A DNA stretch of 28,617 nt from Massilia sp. UBA2604 (GTDB taxonomy: Bacteria > Pseudomonadota > Gammaproteobacteria > Burkholderiales > Burkholderiaceae_D): assembly GCA_002339265.1 (NCBI GenBank), contig DDKG01000147.1, positions 833 to 29,449 of the forward strand. Reading direction: 5' to 3'. The notes beneath the pieces were generated by a model. The model worked only from the letters and a program-made list of their open reading frames with translations, had not been told where the DNA came from and did not search any database. Positions 6,775 to 14,318 of the stretch are shown here, piece after piece (within the stretch, counting starts at the first letter, position 1; the number at the start of each line of letters is the position of its first letter). The translations under genes and the position numbers were made by a program.

Positions 6775-7944
6775 TCATGCGCTGAGCCGCATCGAGCTGG
6801 CCAGCGCGCATCCGCGCCCCTGCGCCTTCGCCTTGTACAGGGCGGCATCGGCGCGCTTGAGCATGATGTCGATGGTGTCGCCATCATGCATGCGCATGTC
6901 GATGCCGGCACTGTACGACAGCGCGAATCCCAGCTCCCGCGGCGAATGCTGCGCCAACCACCCGCGCAGGCGTTCATCGAACGCCATCACCGACGCCAGG
7001 TCGGCGCCATTGAGCAGCACGCAGAACTCTTCGCCGCCGTAACGGCAGAACACGTCGCCCGCGCGGCTGACGGCGCGCAAGCCGGTGACGAACAGTTGCA
7101 GCGCATGGTCGCCGGCGGCATGGCCGTGGGTATCGTTGATTTGCTTGAAATGGTCGAGATCGACCATCAGCAGACCCACTGGCTGCCTGTTGCGCACGCT
7201 CCTGGCCAGGTCGATGGCGGACTGCTGTAGCCAGGCGCGGCGGTTCAAGGCGCCCGTCAGCCCGTCCAGCGTGGCCAGGCGCTCCAGTTCGCGCGCCGCT
7301 TCGTCGCGGTGCGCCAGCAGGATGGCCACCACCGACAGCACCATCATCGCGTTCGACGACAGGGCGAATACCTGGTTGACCAGATAGGGTCCGAAAAAAT
7401 TCGGGAACTCGGCGGTGAAGAACCCACCCAGAACGGCGCGGCAGGCCAGTACCAGCATCTGGATCGACAGGCAGATGACCAGCAGCCAGCGCCAGCGCCC
7501 CACCGGCAGCTGCGGCCGGCGACACAAGGTCAGCACCACGGTCGCGATCTGCAAGGCCAGCAGGCCGTTGGCCCAGGCTACCCGGAACGGGTAGTCGGCG
7601 TAGCCGATGCCGTAGCCGGCAGTCATCAATGCCGCGATGGCGGCAGGCACGCGCACGGATGGCTTCTGGCCGCACCACAGCTGGAAAGCGATGGCATTGA
7701 ACACCATGCCGCTCGACACGCACCCCATCGCGAGCGTCGACAGCAGGTGATCGGTCCAGCCTCCTCTTTCGAAGGCACTCGACGACAGCAGGCAAATCCA
7801 GCCCGCCGTCTGCAGCACGATCCCGGCTTGCGCGCAGCGCGCGGCGCGGTTCACCCGCCCCATGAAATACGGGAGCGCCACGGCCATGATCGCCAGGTTG
7901 AGCGTCATGACAATGAACAGGGACGGTACGTCGATCTTCAGCAC
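6775..7944 (-). CDS. Membrane-bound diguanylate cyclase (GGDEF)
   Basis: Inner-membrane protein of 389 residues: about six or seven hydrophobic helices in residues 1-215, then a GGDEF domain (about 225-385) that would make cyclic di-GMP from GTP. The signature is intact (GGEEF near 303-307) and RAGD sits five residues before it, matching the RxxD inhibitory site, so product feedback is expected. DHFKQINDTHGHAAGD is the usual substrate-binding segment. No EAL domain. The start appears to be GTG with only a loose GAGCGAG upstream. It lies 65 nt after the PilT-like gene on the same strand, suggesting one transcript. The N-terminal membrane sensor is unassigned. Confidence 0.88.
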   Translation of the reverse strand: MLKIDVPSLFIVMTLNLAIMAVALPYFMGRVNRAARCAQAGIVLQTAGWICLLSSSAFERGGWTDHLLSTLAMGCVSSGMVFNAIAFQLWCGQKPSVRVPAAIAALMTAGYGIGYADYPFRVAWANGLLALQIATVVLTLCRRPQLPVGRWRWLLVICLSIQMLVLACRAVLGGFFTAEFPNFFGPYLVNQVFALSSNAMMVLSVVAILLAHRDEAARELERLATLDGLTGALNRRAWLQQSAIDLARSVRNRQPVGLLMVDLDHFKQINDTHGHAAGDHALQLFVTGLRAVSRAGDVFCRYGGEEFCVLLNGADLASVMAFDERLRGWLAQHSPRELGFALSYSAGIDMRMHDGDTIDIMLKRADAALYKAKAQGRGCALASSMRLSA

Positions 7945-8009
7945 TGGCTACATTCTCGCTCTATGATCCGCGCGGACTGGAGCGCTGGCGGCCGCCTATC
8001 CTGGGCCGA

Positions 8010-9131
8010 TCAAACCATATCCGCGAACGCCACCCGATCCGTCGTGGCATTGCGCGCATCCTCCACCCGCACCTTGTGCGACGCCAGCAGCCCCTCGAGC
8101 GACGCATTCATCGTATGGCACCCTGCATCGATGCCCTTGTTCATCTGCGCCCGAATACCACCCAGATCACCGTTTTCCAGCATCCGCACAACCGCTGGAC
8201 TCGGCGTCAGGCACTCGGTCGCCAGATAGTAGCGATTACCCTCGACCGACGGCAACAGCGCCTGGCACAAGATGCCGCGCAAGGCATGCGCCAGGGCCTG
8301 CGCCTGCGCCTCCGAATTCCCCAGCAGGCGCAGCATCTTCTGTAACCCGAGCTCGGTCGAGCGCGCATGCAGCGTTGCCAATACGAGAGGCCCCGACTCC
8401 GCCAGCGCCAAGGCTTCCTGCGCCGTCTGCGCATCGCGAATCTCGCCGATCACGATGACATCCGGCCGCTCGCGCAGCGCATCCAGCGCCCCCAGGTAAT
8501 AACTCTCGACGTCGCCATCCTCCCCCACCTCGCGCTGGGTGATGATGCACTTGCGCTGCGGGATCAGGGTCTCGACCGGATCTTCGATGGTGATGATGTG
8601 TCCCGAGCGCTGGCGGTTGATCTCGTCCAGGATCGAGGCGATGGTGGTCGACTTGCCCTGGCAGGTATCGCCGATGATCAGCACCAGCCCGCTGGTCAGG
8701 CGCGCGAACTCGCGTTCGTCGTCCCACAGGCCCAGGTCGGCCAATGCGATCGGCTCCTTCGGAAAACGCCGAATCACGCAACCGATGCGCTTGCCGCCCT
8801 GGAAGCGGAAGCAGTTGGCGCGGATGCGCGCCGTGTGCAGGTCGATCGAGCGGTCGAAGGCGCGCGAGGCGATGCGCTGCGGCCAGTTCGGCTCGATCAC
8901 GTCGAAGAACTCTTCCAGCTCTTCCTTCGTGATCGGCGAATCGGTCACCGCCACCAGGCCCTTTGGCTGGCGCAGCATCAGCGGGCTGTTCTGGTGGATG
9001 ATGATGTCCGAGAACACCAGCTTCGAATTGAGCAGGTGCAGGATTTGCTGCACCAGGGTCTCGAACACCGGATGGTCTTCGTTTTCGATGTACGAGAGGG
9101 TCGGGATCTGCGAGGACTGGTGGTATTCCAT
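8010..9131 (-). CDS. Divergent PilT/PilU-family secretion ATPase
   Basis: Hexameric-type ATPase of 373 residues related to type IV pilus retraction ATPases. Walker A GDTCQGKS (154-161) still fits GxxxxGKS but differs from the usual GPTGSGKS; Asp box TIEDPVE (181-187), Walker B VIVIGEIRD (225-233) and His box TLHARST (253-259) are present. The N-terminal PAS-like domain is divergent (SDIIIHQNSPLMLR replaces the usual DLH..G..P.IR). No pilus genes are adjacent, so it is an orphan paralog. The gene lacks a good Shine-Dalgarno; a perfect TATAAT lies about 35 nt upstream. A downstream diguanylate cyclase follows on the same strand. The role may be retraction-like, but this is inference. Confidence 0.85.
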   Translation of the reverse strand: MEYHQSSQIPTLSYIENEDHPVFETLVQQILHLLNSKLVFSDIIIHQNSPLMLRQPKGLVAVTDSPITKEELEEFFDVIEPNWPQRIASRAFDRSIDLHTARIRANCFRFQGGKRIGCVIRRFPKEPIALADLGLWDDEREFARLTSGLVLIIGDTCQGKSTTIASILDEINRQRSGHIITIEDPVETLIPQRKCIITQREVGEDGDVESYYLGALDALRERPDVIVIGEIRDAQTAQEALALAESGPLVLATLHARSTELGLQKMLRLLGNSEAQAQALAHALRGILCQALLPSVEGNRYYLATECLTPSPAVVRMLENGDLGGIRAQMNKGIDAGCHTMNASLEGLLASHKVRVEDARNATTDRVAFADMV

Positions 9132-9153
9132 CTGGTGCCGGCGTAAAAACGAT

Positions 9154-9176
9154 TTCCAGTCATTATAGAACTGGAA
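9154..9176 (-). promoter_or_regulatory. Promoter -10 of the PilT-like gene flanked by an inverted repeat
   Basis: On the minus strand TATAAT (9167-9162) is a perfect -10 box. It is enclosed by a 7-bp inverted repeat, TTCCAGT (9154-9160) and ACTGGAA (9170-9176). A protein bound there would block the promoter. No convincing -35 is seen. Confidence 0.5.
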
Positions 9177-9200
9177 TGTTGCACCAGAGTAAAAATATCG

Positions 9201-9683
9201 TCAGCGTGACATACTCGCAACAATACGGTCGCCAAACACCGTGATCGTCACCCCCAGCGCCACCACCAGCGCACCAGCCAGGCGTACCGGCGACACCTCC
9301 CGTTTCGCCATATTGATCAGGCCAAAATGATCGATCGCCATCGAACTGAGCAGTTGACCGGCGATCACCAGCACCACCAGGGTCAGCAGGCCGATGCGCG
9401 GCGCCAGGAACACGGTGCCGAGCACGAAGGCCGCGCCCATGAAGCCGCCCAGGAATTTCCAGGCCGGCTGCGACGGCAGCGCCGCCAGGGTCGCGCCCAG
9501 GCCGGACACGCCGCCCTTGGCCAATGCCATCACCAGCAATGCCACCGTGCCGCAGCTGAAGGACACCAGCGCCGCCATGATCGAATTGGCCCCGATCGAA
9601 TGGGCCAGCTGGCTGTTCACCGCGGCTTGCGCCGACATCGCGATGCCGATACAGAATGCCGCCGCCAATAAAATCAGGTTCAT
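9201..9683 (-). CDS. Small DMT-superfamily transporter, YdcZ/DUF606 type
   Basis: Inner-membrane protein of about 160 residues with five hydrophobic segments, beginning NLILLAAAFCIGIAMSAQAAVNSQL and ending LAGALVVALGVTITVFGDRI. The N-terminal pattern with QAAVNSQLA and the five-helix half-size layout match the YdcZ (DUF606) family of the drug/metabolite transporter superfamily, which function as dimers. The ATG at 9683 has GAGG nine bases upstream; upstream in-frame TTG codons (to 9698) are possible but less likely. Substrate unknown. It is upstream of the PilT-like gene on the same strand, but a separate promoter lies between them. Confidence 0.85.
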   Translation of the reverse strand: MNLILLAAAFCIGIAMSAQAAVNSQLAHSIGANSIMAALVSFSCGTVALLVMALAKGGVSGLGATLAALPSQPAWKFLGGFMGAAFVLGTVFLAPRIGLLTLVVLVIAGQLLSSMAIDHFGLINMAKREVSPVRLAGALVVALGVTITVFGDRIVASMSR

Positions 9684-9867
9684 CTCCAACTGCCTCAAGC
9701 CAAAAAACGCACGATTCTAGTGCATTCCCGGCCTGTGCGTCGGCGCCGCCGGTCGCGTGCGCACGCATTTCAGCCCTGATTAGCTGCATTTCGTCGCAAA
9801 CGCCTCTCCCGGATACGCTCGCCTGGCTAGGATGGACGCAATTCAAACAATTCACGGGAGTCACTTC

Positions 9868-10638
9868 ATGCAAGCCTTCAAACCTGCATTCGCCGTTCGC
9901 ACCCTGCTGCTGGCCGCCACCCTCGCCTGCGTCGCCGCCCCGACGCCCGCGATGGCTTGGCCCTTCGGCGGCGAAAAAGTCGAAGGCAGCGGTAGCGTCA
10001 CGCGCCAGGCGCGCCAGGTCGAGCAGTTTACCGGCATCGCGCTCGAACTGCCGGCCCAGTTGGAGCTGCGCATGGGCAATACCGAAGGCATCACGATCGA
10101 GACCGACGACAATCTGCAGCGTTACATCGAGACCGAGGTCGACGACGGCGTGCTGCGCATCCGCCCGACCAAGCGCAATATGAACCTGCGTGCGCGCACG
10201 ATGAAGATCGTCGTCAACGCGCGCCAGATCGAGCGCCTGTCGCTGGGCGGCTCGGGCACCATCGATGCCGAGGCGCTGCGCGCGTCGAGCCTGCGCTTCA
10301 GCCTCGGCGGCTCGGGCAAGATCCGCATCGCGAGCCTGGAAGCCGATGAAGTCTCGGTCAGCGTCGGCGGCAGCGGCGACTTCCGCGCCAGCGGCGGCAA
10401 GGCGCGCGACGTGTCGGTCAAGATCGGAGGTTCGGGCAATGTTGACTTGGGCAAGGTCGCGGCAGACAGCGCCAGCGTCAGCGTGGCCGGTTCGGGCGAC
10501 GTGACGCTGTGGGCGAGGAACGAATTGAGCATGTCGATCGCCGGTTCCGGCGACGTCAAGTACTATGGCGATCCGAAGCTGCGCAGCTCGGTCGCCGGTT
10601 CGGGCAAGTCGCGCCGCCTGGGCGACGCGCCGAACTGA
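9868..10638 (+). CDS. Secreted DUF2807 protein (head GIN domain, beta-repeat)
   Basis: Exported protein of 256 residues: signal peptide about 1-30 (cleavage after AMA), then a DUF2807 domain, a family named as putative auto-transporter adhesin head. The C-terminal half is strikingly repetitive: seven GGSG/AGSG turns between about 127 and 247, four at exactly 20-residue spacing and then two at 18. This indicates a parallel beta-helix or solenoid. The ATG has GGGAG eight bases upstream; an upstream in-frame ATG at 9832 would bury the signal peptide. Function in the family is not established; likely in the periplasm or on the surface. Convergent with yaeQ. Confidence 0.85.
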   Translation: MQAFKPAFAVRTLLLAATLACVAAPTPAMAWPFGGEKVEGSGSVTRQARQVEQFTGIALELPAQLELRMGNTEGITIETDDNLQRYIETEVDDGVLRIRPTKRNMNLRARTMKIVVNARQIERLSLGGSGTIDAEALRASSLRFSLGGSGKIRIASLEADEVSVSVGGSGDFRASGGKARDVSVKIGGSGNVDLGKVAADSASVSVAGSGDVTLWARNELSMSIAGSGDVKYYGDPKLRSSVAGSGKSRRLGDAPN

Positions 10639-10648
10639 TCCAATAGTG

Positions 10649-10669
10649 GCGGCGCCTACAGGGCGCCGC
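10649..10669. terminator. GC-rich hairpin between convergent genes
   Basis: GCGGCGCC-TACAG-GGCGCCGC, an 8-bp perfect stem with a 5-nt loop, lies between the stop of the DUF2807 gene and the last codons of yaeQ. It lacks a T-tract on either strand, so it may be a pause or Rho-assisted bidirectional end rather than a strong intrinsic terminator. Confidence 0.4.
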
Positions 10670-11198
10670 GCAGCACTTCGCGCTCGACCTGCACCGTGTC
10701 GGTGCCGTCGGTCAGCCACACCTGGCCGTCCTGGATCGTGCATTGCAGCTGCATCGAGCGCTGCGCCATTTTTTCCAGCTGGGCGCTGATATCCGAAGGG
10801 AAGTTGATCACGCTGACGTTCTTGGCGCGCTCGATCTTGTTGGCCAGGCCCTTGAACCAGATGCTGCTGGTCGCGCTATAGCTGTACACCACCACTTTTT
10901 CGGCGCGGCCGGCCGCCTTCAGCAGGCGCTTCTCGTCCGGCTGGCCGACCTCGATCCACAGATCGATGGCGCCGGTCAGGTCCTTCAGCCACAGCGCCGG
11001 CTCTTCGACGTCGAACAAGTCCTTGCCATAGGCCAGCGCCGGATCGGCATGCAGGGCGAAGGCCAGCAGGCGGATCATCACGCGCTCGTCGGTCTCGGAC
11101 GGATGCCGGGCGATGGTCAGGCTGTGTTCCTGGTAATAATTCCGGTCCATGTCGGCAATCGACAGGTCGGCCTTGTAGATGGTCGCTTTGAGAGCCAT
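10656..11198 (-). CDS. yaeQ: YaeQ family protein
   Basis: Conserved cytoplasmic protein of 180 residues, nearly the length of E. coli YaeQ. Recognised from the N-terminus ALKATIYKADLSIADMDRN, the ARHPSETDERVMIRLLAFAL block, GAIDLWIEVGQPDEKRLLKA and TIQDGQVWLTDG, all of which I recall from the E. coli protein. Structural work on this family placed it among PD-(D/E)XK nuclease-like folds; E. coli yaeQ was linked to suppression of haemolysin transcription defects of rfaH mutants, but its biochemical role is unclear. Single gene, convergent with the DUF2807 gene and divergent from the CurA-like gene. Confidence 0.93.
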   Translation of the reverse strand: MALKATIYKADLSIADMDRNYYQEHSLTIARHPSETDERVMIRLLAFALHADPALAYGKDLFDVEEPALWLKDLTGAIDLWIEVGQPDEKRLLKAAGRAEKVVVYSYSATSSIWFKGLANKIERAKNVSVINFPSDISAQLEKMAQRSMQLQCTIQDGQVWLTDGTDTVQVEREVLRGAL

Positions 11199-11313
11199 TG
11201 TTGCGTGCGCTTGTAGGTGCTGGAGGATGAAAACCCGCTATTGTCGCATGCGCGGCGACTGCCGGGTTCCCTGCCGGTATAGACTAGCCGTCTTACCGAA
11301 CATGGAGATTGCG

Positions 11314-12345
11314 ATGACCAATGCTTTTCCGCCGAACCAGCAGTTCCTGCTCGCCGCCCGCCCGGTCGGGCTGCCCAAGCGCGAAGACTGGCAGTTCCAC
11401 GAACAGGCCGTGCCCGAACCGGGCGAAGGCGAGGTCGTGGTCAAGGTCCTGTACCTGTCGCTCGACCCGGCCATGCGCGGCTGGATGAACGAGGGTAAAT
11501 CGTATATCCGGCCGGTGGCGATCGGCGAAGTCATGCGCGCCGGCGGCGTGGGCGTGGTGGTGGCGTCGCGCTCGTCGCGCCTCAAAGTGGGCGACCACGT
11601 GATGGGCGGCACCGGCGTGCAGCGCTACTGGTCCGGCCCGGCCGACGACAAGACCGCCAACCTGGCCAAGATCGATCCGCAAGTGGGTCCGCTGACGGCC
11701 TGGCTGAACCTGCTGGGCATGCCCGGCATGACGGCCTACTTCGGCCTGCGCGAAGTCGGCCAGGCCAAGGCCGGCGAGACGGTGGTGGTGTCGGGCGCGG
11801 CCGGCGCGGTCGGCATGACCGTGGGCCAGGTCGCCAAGCAGATGGGCTGCCGCGTGGTCGGCATCGCCGGCGGGGCCGAGAAATGCGCCTTCGTGGTCGA
11901 CCGCCTCGGCTTCGACGCCTGCATCGACTACAAGGCCGGCCAGGTCGGCGTCGAGCTCAAGCAACACTGCCCGCAGGGCGTCGACGTCTATTTCGACAAC
12001 GTCGGCGGCGAGATCCTCGACATCGTGCTCACCCGCATCAACATGAAGGCCCGCATCGTGATCTGCGGCGCGATTTCGCAATACAACGCGACCGAAGCGG
12101 TCAAGGGTCCGGCGAACTATCTGGCGTTGCTGGTCAACCGCGCGCGCATGGAAGGCATGATCGTGTTCGACTACGCGGCGCGCTATCCCGAAGCCGTGGC
12201 CCAGCTCGGCGAATGGCTCAAGGCGGGCGCGATCCAGAGCCATGAATACGTGGTCGATGGCTTCGAGGGGTTCCCGCAGGCGCTGCTGATGCTGTTCGAA
12301 GGCCGCAATCTCGGCAAACTGGTGCTGAAAGTGGCCGACGCCTAG
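11314..12345 (+). CDS. NADP-dependent oxidoreductase, MDR superfamily (CurA/PTGR-like)
   Basis: Zinc-independent medium-chain reductase of 343 residues that would use NADPH to reduce activated double bonds of enones. Evidence: LYLSLDPAMRGWMN near 46-58, GVGVVVASRSSRLKVGDHVMG, LGMPGMTAYFGL near 134, the nucleotide-binding GAAGAVG (161-167), CRVVGIAGGAEKC, and VDVYFDNVGGEILD. These blocks and the length match E. coli CurA and leukotriene B4 12-hydroxydehydrogenase-type enzymes. No structural-zinc cysteine cluster is present. The start chosen has GGAG about nine bases upstream; the ATG at 11302 is in frame but would include the ribosome binding site. Physiological substrate unknown. Confidence 0.9.
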   Translation: MTNAFPPNQQFLLAARPVGLPKREDWQFHEQAVPEPGEGEVVVKVLYLSLDPAMRGWMNEGKSYIRPVAIGEVMRAGGVGVVVASRSSRLKVGDHVMGGTGVQRYWSGPADDKTANLAKIDPQVGPLTAWLNLLGMPGMTAYFGLREVGQAKAGETVVVSGAAGAVGMTVGQVAKQMGCRVVGIAGGAEKCAFVVDRLGFDACIDYKAGQVGVELKQHCPQGVDVYFDNVGGEILDIVLTRINMKARIVICGAISQYNATEAVKGPANYLALLVNRARMEGMIVFDYAARYPEAVAQLGEWLKAGAIQSHEYVVDGFEGFPQALLMLFEGRNLGKLVLKVADA

Positions 12346-12354
12346 AACTTTGCC

Positions 12355-12410
12355 GCCGGCTCCATGGTCGTACAGGTTCGGGCGCCCCGCCCTTCCACCA
12401 TGGAGCCGGC
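12355..12410 (+). promoter_or_regulatory. 14-bp perfect inverted repeat hiding the phasin ribosome binding site
   Basis: GCCGGCTCCATGGT (12355-12368) and ACCATGGAGCCGGC (12397-12410) are perfect reverse complements separated by 28 nt. The right arm contains the GGAG ribosome binding site (12402-12405) of the phasin-like gene and ends one base before its ATG. A stem this strong would block translation initiation unless opened; it could alternatively end the upstream mRNA, although no T-tract follows. Confidence 0.6.
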
Positions 12411-12411
12411 C

Positions 12412-12816
12412 ATGCTGTCCCTTTTCGAACAATTCTCCGCCAACCCGGCGCTGCAGGGCCAATTCAATCCGCAATTCGGTGCGCCACTGAACGTGCAGAT
12501 GGCCGACCAGCTGGGTTCACAGGCGAGCCTGCTGGCGACGCTGTCGCAGCGCAGCCAGGAGCTGGTGGCGCGCCTGACCGACCTGAACCTGCAGATGGCG
12601 CGCCACGTCGTCGAGACCGCGCTCGACACCGGCCGCCAGCTCGCCGCCTGCACCGATCCCCTGCAACTGGCGCCCACCGCCATGCGCGGCTGGCAGCCGC
12701 TTGGCGAACACGTGCGCGCCTGGCAGCAGGGCCTGATGGGCGTGATGGCCGAAGCCCAGACCGGCCTCGGCCACGCAGCAGCGCCGGCCCCGGCGCCCGC
12801 GAAACGGTCCGCCTGA
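12412..12816 (+). CDS. Phasin-family-like small protein
   Basis: Protein of 134 residues, predicted mostly helical: a Gln/Phe/Asn-rich start (FEQFSANPALQGQFNPQFG), a long amphipathic helix (about 25-75, SLLATLSQRSQELVARLTDLNLQMARH) and a flexible Ala/Pro tail ending in AKRSA. The helix followed by a DPLQLAPTAM segment resembles polyhydroxyalkanoate granule phasins, which coat storage granules, but it is shorter than typical phasins (about 180), so the call is moderate. The ATG has GGAG six bases upstream, inside a strong hairpin. No PHA synthase is nearby. A PhaD-like TetR regulator occurs later in the window, but a link is speculative. Confidence 0.6.
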   Translation: MLSLFEQFSANPALQGQFNPQFGAPLNVQMADQLGSQASLLATLSQRSQELVARLTDLNLQMARHVVETALDTGRQLAACTDPLQLAPTAMRGWQPLGEHVRAWQQGLMGVMAEAQTGLGHAAAPAPAPAKRSA

Positions 12817-12846
12817 GCGGGCCGGAGCACTGCGCTGCGGAGGGAC

Positions 12847-12875
12847 GGAACTAACGCTCACCACGTTTCTCTAAA
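12847..12875 (+). promoter_or_regulatory. ECF/sigma-E-like promoter of the KGG stress gene
   Basis: GGAACT (12847-12852), a 17-nt spacer and TCTAAA (12870-12875) closely resemble the RpoE-type consensus GGAACTT-N15/16-TCTGA. Transcription would begin about 80 nt before the stress-protein start. Confidence 0.45.
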
Positions 12876-12963
12876 CGCACGAGCGCAGCCTGAGATGGCA
12901 GTGCGTTCATGCATAGCGTACGGCCTCTACAACTGACAGCCCCAAGGGCACAAGGAGATCGAC

Positions 12964-13302
12964 ATGGCGACCAGCAAGGAGAACGGAGGAAAAAGCAGCA
13001 GTAGTCAGGGCAGCGCCCAGAAGAGCGGGCCGCCCGCCAAGCGCGGCTTCGCGGCAATGGACCAGAACCAGCAGCGCGAAATCGCCAGCAAGGGCGGCCA
13101 GGCGGCCCACCAGAAAGGCACGGCGCACGAATTCGATTCCGAAGAAGCGCGTCGCGCCGGCCAGAAAGGCGGCGAGGCCGTGAGCCGCAACCGGGCCCAT
13201 ATGGCCGACATCGGCCGCAAAGGAGGCGAAAGCCGGCAATCGGCCCAGCGCGCCGCCGCCGCGGCCGCGCAGAAGGGCAACCGCCAGGGAGAGGAAAGCT
13301 AG
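12964..13302 (+). CDS. KGG-repeat general stress protein
   Basis: Hydrophilic, largely disordered protein of 112 residues with three KGG repeats (43-45, 68-70, 86-88), each following a short helix with Glu/Arg-Ala residues (EIASKGGQA, RRAGQKGGEA, DIGRKGGES), plus the GFAAMD lead-in. This pattern is that of the stress-induced KGG family (related to GsiB and fungal Con-10), produced in starvation, desiccation or stationary phase. The ATG has a strong AAGGAG site. A sigma-E-like promoter upstream supports stress control. Confidence 0.85.
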   Translation: MATSKENGGKSSSSQGSAQKSGPPAKRGFAAMDQNQQREIASKGGQAAHQKGTAHEFDSEEARRAGQKGGEAVSRNRAHMADIGRKGGESRQSAQRAAAAAAQKGNRQGEES

Positions 13303-13333
13303 CGCATGGCGGGCTGTTGATTGTCCATGGGGC

Positions 13334-13360
13334 GGCCCGGGCGCGGCCGCGCGGCGGGCC
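13334..13360. repeat. GC-rich hairpin between KGG gene and ygjP-like gene
   Basis: Outer arms GGCCCG (13334-13339) and CGGGCC (13355-13360) enclose the self-complementary GCGCGGCCGCGC (13341-13352). It can fold very stably but is not followed by a T-run. It may separate the two genes' transcripts. Confidence 0.4.
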
Positions 13361-13386
13361 TGCCCCTGTGGTACATTGCCGGGCTT

Positions 13387-13902
13387 ATGCCTACCCTGAA
13401 ATACCTGACCGCCTATCCGGATACCCTGCAAGCCCAGGTCAGCGGCCTGATCGAACAGAACCGCCTTGGCGACACCTTGCGGCGCCGCTATCCCGAGCCG
13501 CACGGCATCCGTACCGACCGCGCCCTGTACGACTATGTGCAAGACCTCAAGGACGATTACCTGCGCCAGGCCGCGCCGGTCTCGAAGGTCGCCTTCGACA
13601 GCAAGATCCAGGTGATCCAGCACGCGCTGGGCCTGCACACGGCCATCTCGCGGGTCCAGGGTTCACGCCTGAAGGCCAAGCACGAGATCCGCATCGCCAG
13701 TCTGTTCCGCGACGCGCCCCTGCCCTTCCTGCGCATGATCGCCGTGCACGAGCTGGCGCACCTGAAGGAAAAGGAACACGACAAGGCGTTCTACAAACTG
13801 TGCTGCTGGATGGAGCCGGAGTACCACCAGCTCGAGTTCGACGTGCGCCTGTACCTGACCTGGCTAGACCTGTCGGGCGAGCGCTTGTGGAGCGCGGACT
13901 AG
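13387..13902 (+). CDS. ygjP: YgjP-like metallopeptidase-fold protein (M48-type HExxH)
   Basis: Cytoplasmic protein of 171 residues with zinc site HELAH (121-125) and a third His at 131 in HLKEKEHDKAFY. The blocks KALGLHTAISRVQG-like (ALGLHTAISRVQGSRLKAKH), FRDAPLPFLRMIAVHELAHL and CCWMEPEYHQLEFD match E. coli YgjP as I recall it, and the length is the same. It belongs to the group annotated as YgjP-like metallopeptidase (DUF45/WLM), whose substrate is not well defined. No clear ribosome binding site precedes the ATG; upstream in-frame ATG/TTG codons at 13321-13327 are less likely because the E. coli-like N-terminus begins at PTLKYLTAYPD. Its stop overlaps the convergent gene (CTAG). Confidence 0.85.
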   Translation: MPTLKYLTAYPDTLQAQVSGLIEQNRLGDTLRRRYPEPHGIRTDRALYDYVQDLKDDYLRQAAPVSKVAFDSKIQVIQHALGLHTAISRVQGSRLKAKHEIRIASLFRDAPLPFLRMIAVHELAHLKEKEHDKAFYKLCCWMEPEYHQLEFDVRLYLTWLDLSGERLWSAD

Positions 13903-14318
13903 CTCGACTGCGACGCCGATGTCGCCGATGTCGCCGGCGACGCAGCTGGCTTCTGCAGCGGCGACCTTTCCGCGCCATCCGGCTGCGCAGCGCAGCTGCG
14001 CGTGCAGCGCTGGAGCGCCGTATCGCAGGCGCCAAGGCGCGCCATCCGGCGTCCATTGTCGCCGGCGGCGTCGAGCGCACGGGTCGCCTGGCCCGGCACC
14101 GCCGTCTGGGCCGTGCGCGCCAAGGGGTTGCGGAACTCCTGGGTGGAACCGGTGAGGCGCTGCTCCAGTGGGACGGCCCGGGCGTCGGCGCGGCATTCGC
14201 GCTGCTCGGAGGCGCACATCGAGGTGCAGAACGCCGGGTCCGCGGCCAGCGCCGGTGTGGCCACGGCTGCAGCCGTGGCTGCGGTAGCGAGGATGATCGA
14301 CAAGGCTAAACGCTTCAT
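13899..14318 (-). CDS. Small secreted six-cysteine protein of unknown function
   Basis: Not recognised as a known family. 139 residues with a clear signal peptide (KRLALSIILATAATAAAVATPALA). The mature part has exactly six cysteines in mirror-image spacing: CTSMCASEQREC (C-x3-C-x6-C) and later CDTALQRCTRSC (C-x6-C-x3-C), separated by about 60 residues, followed by a Ser/Ala/Pro-rich tail. Such twin motifs on helices suggest an antiparallel helical hairpin pinned by disulfides in the periplasm. AAAGG lies a few bases before the ATG, so it looks translated. Its TAG stop shares the CTAG tetranucleotide with the convergent metallopeptidase gene. Confidence 0.7.
   Translation of the reverse strand: MKRLALSIILATAATAAAVATPALAADPAFCTSMCASEQRECRADARAVPLEQRLTGSTQEFRNPLARTAQTAVPGQATRALDAAGDNGRRMARLGACDTALQRCTRSCAAQPDGAERSPLQKPAASPATSATSASQSS

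Noticed and set aside
9163..10743. 526-codon minus-strand frame
   Set aside because: It is the shadow of the DUF2807 gene and of the YdcZ-type gene; it contains no coherent domain.
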